A stretch of 64,000 nucleotides of DNA, taken from contig NW_003101652.1 of assembly GCF_000003855.2 (NCBI RefSeq), forward strand, positions 453,259-517,258, given 5' to 3'. The stretch is from Blastomyces gilchristii SLH14081. Its lineage: Eukaryota > Ascomycota > Eurotiomycetes > Onygenales > Ajellomycetaceae. Shown here piece by piece: positions 59,802 to 64,000 of the stretch. Numbering within the stretch: the first letter of the stretch is position 1; every line of letters begins with the position of its first letter. Both the position numbers and the translations under genes were made by a program. The notes below the pieces were generated by a model. The model was not told where the DNA came from. It searched no databases and saw only the letters and a list, made by a program, of their open reading frames with translations.

Positions 59802-60145
59802 TGTTTTTCAAGTATAGAAGATCTATACTGAATAGATCAGTATAATATTTATAAGATTATATATAATAAAGTGAAAAACGTTAAAGAAGAAAAAGAAAGA
59901 GAAAGTGTAAGAATCAGTAATTAAAGTGAATATTTATATATGTATATAATAATGTATGCAGTGAAGCTTAAAGTGAAAGAATTTATACACATTTATAATA
60001 GTTAAGAATTGATGATTGAGAATCACTGAGAATTAGAGTATACGCGTTCATAGCAGCTGAGAATCAGTGATTGAGAATGAAGTGATAGATATCTGTAAAG
60101 TGTAATAAAATAGTCTATATAATTGATCAGATGCAGCTCATTATA
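59802..60145 (-). repeat. 5' LTR of gypsy C
   Basis: The LTR aligns with 4,832-5,172. Its right end reads ATTATA where the partner has ATTACA. The left 20 bases are diverged, so that boundary is accurate to a few bases only. One ACGCG survives near 60,043. Confidence 0.75.
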
Positions 60146-60214
60146 AATAAGATTAATTAAATTAATAATAAAACTATCAAATATTCTGATTCTAATCTCA
60201 GATATAGTTATACA

Positions 60215-60720
60215 TAGACTGATCATGTGACCGTGTCTGAGATCAGAATCAGATTTTTTGATAGTTTTATTATCAATTCAACTGCTCTCATTACACAGTT
60301 TTAACATTAGATAGTAGTTTCATACTATCTCAGTAAGACTTACTGTCTACTCTTATCACATTTTTCAAATAAGATCATGATTTTCACTTCTCAATTTAAA
60401 TTATTTTTATTGCTTTAAATGACTTTAAATCTCATTTGAGTGTTATCAAAAAGTATTACTTTTTAAAAAATTAAAAATAGTCTAAAAAAAACCTTAAAAT
60501 GTCTAAAAATAGTAACTTTATACTAAGAATGAAACTAAATGAAATTAAATGAGATCACTTTCTCATTTTTTTCAAGTCATGATTTCATTTTAAGATCTTA
60601 TATATGGTCACTTTGCATGTTTTTTTAATGACTAGTTCCAGCAGGATTCATGCTAAGAAATGTATAAAACCAGATCAAATGAGATTAAATGTAAAATTCA
60701 TGACCTCAGCAGTCAGTCTA
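60215..60720 (+). mobile_element. Miniature hAT element 5 (506 bp), inside MITE0
   Basis: The ends TAGACTGATCA and GTCAGTCTA are flanked by a perfect 8-bp duplication GTTATACA (60,207-60,214 and 60,721-60,728). The target is the terminal region of MITE0, since the sequence resumes GTCAGTCT after the duplication. Confidence 0.93.
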
Positions 60721-60737
60721 GTTATACAGTCAGTCTG

Positions 60738-60887
60738 ATAATAGAGCAAATAGAGAGTAAAAGAGATAATAGAGAGATAAGAAGTAATAAAGATTTAAGA
60801 GATAATAAGAGAGATAAAGATAGAAAGTGAAAGTAATAGAAGAGACGGCGTAAGCAGTAAAACAAGTGTAAGTAAGTATTTAATACT
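60738..60887 (+). repeat. Purine-rich (GATA/GAGA) low-complexity stretch
   Basis: About 110 bases are built of AGAGATAATAGAGAGATAAGA-like words on the plus strand, followed by a short CG-containing bit (GAGACGGCGTAAGC). It immediately precedes the truncated SINE. No gene is seen. Confidence 0.7.
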
Positions 60888-61018
60888 TGTTATTATTATT
60901 ATTTCTTTATTATACTTATATAGAAGCAAAGCTTATAATAAGTTCTTATATAATGTTAAATACAGATAAGTATTCATTATATAAAAGAAAATACAGATAT
61001 TATTAACTGAATACTCTA
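60888..61018 (-). mobile_element. Truncated SINE copy
   Basis: From the inverted AAT tail (about 60,888-60,903) it matches the SINE body at 58,732-58,850 (TTATACTTATATA-AAGC, AGTTCTTATAT-ATGTTAAATACAGAT) and then diverges. The tRNA head is absent. Differences such as GCGGAGC to GCAAAGC match the local mutation type. Confidence 0.75.
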
Positions 61019-61026
61019 TATAAAAC

Positions 61027-61532
61027 TAGACTAACTGTGTGACTGTGTCTGAAATCAGAATCAGAATTTTTAATAGTTTTATTATCAATTTAACTGATCT
61101 TATTACACAGTTTTAAGAATAAATAGTAGTTTTCTATTATTTCAGTGAGACTTACTGTCTACTCTTATCACATTTTTCAAATAAGATCATGATTTTCACT
61201 TCTTAATTTAAATTATTTTTATTGCTTTAAATGACTTTAAATCTCATTTAAGTATTATCAAAAAGTGTTACTTTTTAAAAAATTAAAAATAGTCTAAAAA
61301 AAACCTTAAAATGTCTAAAAATAGTAACTTTATATCAAGAATAAAACTAAATAAGATCAAATAAAATTACTTTCTTATTTTTTCTAAGTCATGATTTCAT
61401 TTTGAGATCTGATATATAGTCACTTTGCATGTTTTTTTAATAATTAGTCTCAGTGAAATTCATGTCAAGAAATGTATAAGATCAGATTAAATAAGACTAA
61501 ATATGAAATTTATAATCCCGGCGGCCAGTCTA
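61027..61532 (+). mobile_element. Miniature hAT element 6 (506 bp)
   Basis: The ends TAGACTAACTG and GCGGCCAGTCTA are flanked by a perfect 8-bp duplication TATAAAAC (61,019-61,026 and 61,533-61,540). It is the most mutated complete copy (GTCTGAAATCAGAATCAG near the left end). Confidence 0.93.
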
Positions 61533-61540
61533 TATAAAAC

Positions 61541-62140
61541 TATGTAACTCATACATCTATAGAATACTGCACAGTTAGATTAGTATACAATTAATTTAAT
61601 AAAGATAATATAATAGAGTAGTTGATTAATTATTGAGATCTATCTATTATGCGGCCTTTTATGTGTGATAGGCGTTTGCTAAGTAATTGATGAACACCTC
61701 ACTTATATGAAAGTGATCAGTCTGTAGAGAGGTAATCTGACATCTATCTTAATCACTGCTTTACTGAGTAGATATTTGCAACTCAGCAGAGCAGTTCTAT
61801 AACTGAAGAAAGAATATTACATATAAAAATAATAGTGTCTTCTGTCAAAGATTTCACAGAGAACTAACAAGAGTTGAAGAATAAGAATAAAGAAAACAGT
61901 AAAATAAAAATGAATGAATGAATGAACTACTGTAGAGATAGCAAGCTGATTGCAAAATCATTACTCAAATAACCGTGCGAGCCACTTTCTCATCCTCTAG
62001 AAGAGCATGGAGACTTTTATCAACCATACTAAGGCTTGTATAGGCTTAACAATCAAGATATCGGACAATATAGCACCAGACATCTGCAGAGAGAGTGTTC
62101 GGCATTTTGTTTGACTGGTGATATAGCTAAAGGCTGTCGT
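61541..62140. other. Transition from AT-rich repeat DNA to balanced unique DNA
   Basis: Composition changes between about 61,650 (first GCGGCC) and 61,970, after which CG pairs are common. A short (TGAA)4 lies at 61,911-61,926. No gene is supported. Confidence 0.7.
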
Positions 62141-62218
62141 TCCGTTGAGACACTTGTTAAGTCTGAGAATATCTGTGGGAGAATCGGACGAGCCAATATT
62201 CTGGCCTGAGATAGAGCG

Positions 62219-62413
62219 GTGTTTCCCGGAGAGGACGGAATCGGCCTTGCGCCACGCGGAGGTCGATACTTCGAAGAAACAGGAGGAGGGTGTGTTCAGG
62301 CGAACCCGAAAGCTGCTATCACATCGGCATTAGCAGCTGGTGATATAATTTATGAGGCCATAGAGGTGAGATGTAATATGCGGGTAGGCGACCTGAGGGA
62401 TAATCGTAAATAG
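62219..62413 (+). CDS. Unrecognised open frame, 64 codons, fragment
   Basis: The frame is glycine- and alanine-rich (GEDGIGLAPRGGRYFEETGGG, ANPKAAITSALAAGD) and lies in unmutated DNA just upstream of the ankyrin remnant. It may be an exon or a broken part of the same ancient gene. No start, splice sites or family can be supported. The overlapping frame at 62,145-62,333 is not favoured. Confidence 0.25.
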   Translation: MFPGEDGIGLAPRGGRYFEETGGGCVQANPKAAITSALAAGDIIYEAIEVRCNMRVGDLRDNRK

Positions 62414-62429
62414 GCAAAACTGGGATGAT

Positions 62430-62772
62430 GCTGCTGCTGCTTTTTGTCACTATAATGCCAACCAGCTTACACGCTGCGCCAACATGGGCCTCGCCACTGT
62501 ACATAGGAGTAGTGCTATGGATTCTAGATGAAATTCGTAGGAACTGGGATGTATTTTGGGACCTCCGCTCATTTAGCCGCTTTACATGGACACAAAGCGG
62601 TGGCCGAGTTGTTGCTGAACTACAAGCAGCAGACTCCGTTACAGATTGCAGCTTGTCGCTTCCCTCCAGTATCATTGGCGTTCTAGTCGAAAGAGGAGCG
62701 GATCTTGGTGCTCGAGATAGGGAAGGAATGACACCACTTCATCTCGCTTGCTATGGCCGAAGAACTAAATAA
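62430..62772 (+). pseudogene. Ankyrin-repeat gene remnant
   Basis: Pieces of ankyrin repeats appear in different frames. AHLAALHGHKAVAELLLNY and then TPLQIAA occur at about 62,568-62,655 in one frame; VERGADLGARDREGMTPLHLAC, ending in a stop at 62,770-62,772, occurs in another. The repeat core TPLHLAA-HGH-VAELLL is diagnostic. The frame change between 62,650 and 62,690 and stops near 62,535 and 62,680 mean it is broken, unless short introns that I could not identify restore it. Ankyrin repeats mediate protein binding, so the original function cannot be told. Confidence 0.6.
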
Positions 62773-62850
62773 AATATTTCCTGCATCCCGAGCACTATCG
62801 ACGCCAAAACCTCTTCACATGTACTGACTATTTAATGAGCTTCCCAGCCA

Positions 62851-64000
62851 TCACTTGAGGTCCACCCGAAAACAGTCCAAGACTTTGCAGTACAACCCAA
62901 TCTTCCCAGGCTCTAAGTAAAGCTTTACTGCAGATGCTAGACTCTGAATGTCTTGCGAGGCGAGTGTGGTGGATAGGCTGTTGTCAACATTCTGTTTCTC
63001 TTCAGCATACTGTACCATCCGGACATAATCCTCCCGTTCTTCCCATAGCTGTCGTACGTCTTGATCCTTGGGTAGTCCATTTGAATCGTAATTCCATGGT
63101 GCGTCCATTGGGGGGGGAATTATGGTCAAAAACAAGGGGAATGCCATTAACTCCCAAGGGACCGTGCAAGCGTTTTCCCAGTCAATAACTGAAAGAATGT
63201 TGTAATCTCCCTCTACAATGACATTGCTGTGACGATAATCCATATGACAGAGCGGAAAAGGTCCTGTATTCAAGCGGACAATTTGGCGCGTTACTTTTTT
63301 GAGCTGGCAGGGAAATTGCTGGATTGATACAATTATGTCGTCTGAAAGGTTGGGAGGTAACTGTCTCCGAAGATCACTCTCTCGTCTGGGAAATTTGGCA
63401 TGATTTGCCCAGGCTTCAAAATAATCTGACGCGGTTTTAAATGGGCCCCCTAACCCTGGTATTGGATCGATATCATAAGTGCCGTCTTCACGTTTTACAA
63501 TCATCCCAATTTTGGGAAATCGTATAGAAGCCATTTCCACCTGCTTATCTGTTAGCTCTTGGACACTTAGCAAGGAGTAGTCAGGAGTACCTGTATGCCT
63601 GCAATGGCACGAAAAAACTTTGCCTTATAGTTGGAAGGAATCTCTCCCTTGTGAACATGCCAGCCACCAAATGCATCCATTGCTGTGTTTCCTGGAATAA
63701 ACTCCATAATCATGAAGGCAGCTCCAACAATATTTACACGGCTAAGTTCATATCCGAACACTTGAGGCACAGGGATACGTGTTTGTTCGCGAATTAAGGC
63801 AAGAGTATGTACCTCGTGGAGTAGATGTTTGATCGATTCTGAATTGCATTCCCGCAACTGTATGCGTGCGATCCACTTTGTGTTGTCATTAAAAATAAGG
63901 AGTCGCACTAGGTGGAGGCCACCCATGTTATATTCGGGTGGGATTCTGCAGGTAATAGAACATGTTGGGTCCCTCTCCTTTGCGTGCGCTTCAGGTTAAC
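62851..64000 (-). CDS. APH-family phosphotransferase-like protein, 5' end beyond window
   Basis: Two exons are seen on the minus strand. Exon upstream: from the window edge region to 63,591 (…MGGLHLVRLLIF, KWIARIQLRE, IPVPQVFGYE, FMIMEFIPG). Exon downstream: 63,540-62,851 (VEMASIRFPKIG..., ending RVDLK and TGA). The catalytic loop H-M-D-Y-R-H-S-N at about 63,220-63,245 and the metal-binding VIDWENA at about 63,170-63,190 identify the aminoglycoside-phosphotransferase/choline-kinase-like fold (Pfam APH). Many fungi have such genes with unknown substrates. The frame is open upstream of the ATG at 63,926 (IPPEYNMGG) to a TAA at the window edge, so the true start probably lies in an earlier exon. 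Drug resistance should not be inferred. Confidence 0.82.
63541..63590 (-). other. 50-nt intron of the phosphotransferase-like gene
   Basis: On the minus strand it starts GTACTC and ends AAGCAG, with a branch-site-like GCTAAC about 10 bases before the acceptor. Removal joins RAIAGIQ to VEMASIRFPKIG in phase 0, restoring the family's usual sequence. Without splicing the frame stops at 63,567. Confidence 0.8.

Larger units (their letters stand above)
4832..60145 (-). mobile_element. Ty3/gypsy element C (about 5.7 kb net), split by later insertions
   Basis: The pieces in minus-strand order are: 5' LTR 59,802-60,145; 59,435-59,801; protease/RT region 37,029-39,700; RNase H region 17,249-18,128; integrase 5,173-6,783 with a miniature hAT element at 5,682-6,186; and 3' LTR 4,832-5,172. 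Continuity is shown by coding frames. The RNase H motif starting V-KADFS on the minus strand breaks at 37,016-37,028 and continues as DFSDYVI at 18,128, either side of a LINE with a 13-bp duplication. The order RT, RNase H, integrase is the Ty3/gypsy order. Many tryptophan codons are now TGA. The TSD of the element itself was not resolved. Confidence 0.85.
4626..60737 (-). mobile_element. MITE0: oldest, interrupted miniature hAT element
   Basis: Bases 4,626-4,837 match the inverted middle of the miniature hAT family (CATTTTAAGG, then the AT-rich core up to AAAACTGTGTAAT). The remainder resumes after gypsy C at 60,146 (AAGATTAATT...AAAACTATCAAA...) and runs to GTCAGTCT at about 60,736, again interrupted by miniature element 5 at 60,215-60,720. 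The two halves are 55 kb apart but abut perfectly in the family consensus, so one element was split by gypsy C. Its left end before 4,626 does not match the other copies, so that boundary is uncertain. Confidence 0.75.

Noticed and set aside
1..61540. TGA used as a tryptophan codon (mitochondrial or alternative code)
   Set aside because: TGA does sit at conserved tryptophan positions, but TAA and TAG also interrupt the same frames, sister copies have TGG at the same places, and the right-hand gene uses TGG normally. Mutation of TGG explains it.
62934..63188. 84-codon plus-strand frame
   Set aside because: It lies antisense to the conserved catalytic part of the phosphotransferase-like gene.
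62851..63926. Frameshifted APH-like pseudogene
   Set aside because: The apparent frame break is removed by a 50-nt intron with canonical GT/AG ends and a CTAAC branch site.

Overview
The window looks like nuclear DNA of a filamentous ascomycete. The right end (about 61,950-64,000) has balanced base composition, ordinary TGG tryptophan codons and a fungal phosphotransferase-family gene with a 50-nt intron whose branch site reads CTAAC. Almost everything to its left is AT-rich, stop-riddled transposon sequence. Former TGG codons read TGA, CG is nearly absent and GG/CC are scarce, which indicates repeat-directed C-to-T mutation (RIP-like). Apart from the phosphotransferase gene I see no intact protein gene. 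One 100-N assembly gap lies at 30,524-30,623. || The main content is a single nested stack of mobile elements of about 56 kb, which I resolved from target-site duplications (TSDs) and from reading frames that resume across insertions. The oldest layer is an hAT-type miniature element (MITE0, about 4,626 to 60,737). Into it went Ty3/gypsy element C, minus strand, 4,832-60,145, with LTRs of about 341 bp. Element C was then split three times: by chromodomain gypsy element A (6,784-17,243, TSD AATTT), by a near full-length LINE (18,129-37,015, 13-bp TSD) and by gypsy B (39,706-59,429, TSD ATTAC), a sister of A. Each of these carries its own insertions. Gypsy A holds a truncated LINE (13,536-16,734). 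The long LINE holds LTR element D (21,005-29,357) and a tRNA-headed chimeric LINE copy (31,210-34,007). Gypsy B holds a miniature element, two 5.8-kb hAT elements (41,883-47,632 and 51,440-57,260) and a tRNA-derived SINE (58,694-59,079). || Layout from left to right: the 3' end of a LINE (1-1,398); unassigned AT-rich DNA with one miniature hAT element (1,399-4,625); the nested stack (4,626-60,737); a purine-rich spacer, a truncated SINE and another miniature hAT element (60,738-61,540); a transition zone; then a degraded ankyrin-repeat gene and the phosphotransferase gene running off the right edge. || How the parts relate: six miniature hAT elements of 496-506 bp, all with perfect 8-bp TSDs, share their ends with the two 5.8-kb copies, which keep a recognisable hAT transposase frame, so the large copies are the likely source of mobility. 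The four LINE copies share a 3' stem-loop and a (TAA)n tail. The chimeric copy and the SINE carry tRNA-like heads and end in the same kind of tail, so LINE machinery probably mobilised them. The points most worth checking are the tRNA-headed LINE chimera, the two-strand gene content of the hAT element, the unusual mutation context and the unmutated islands inside eroded elements.
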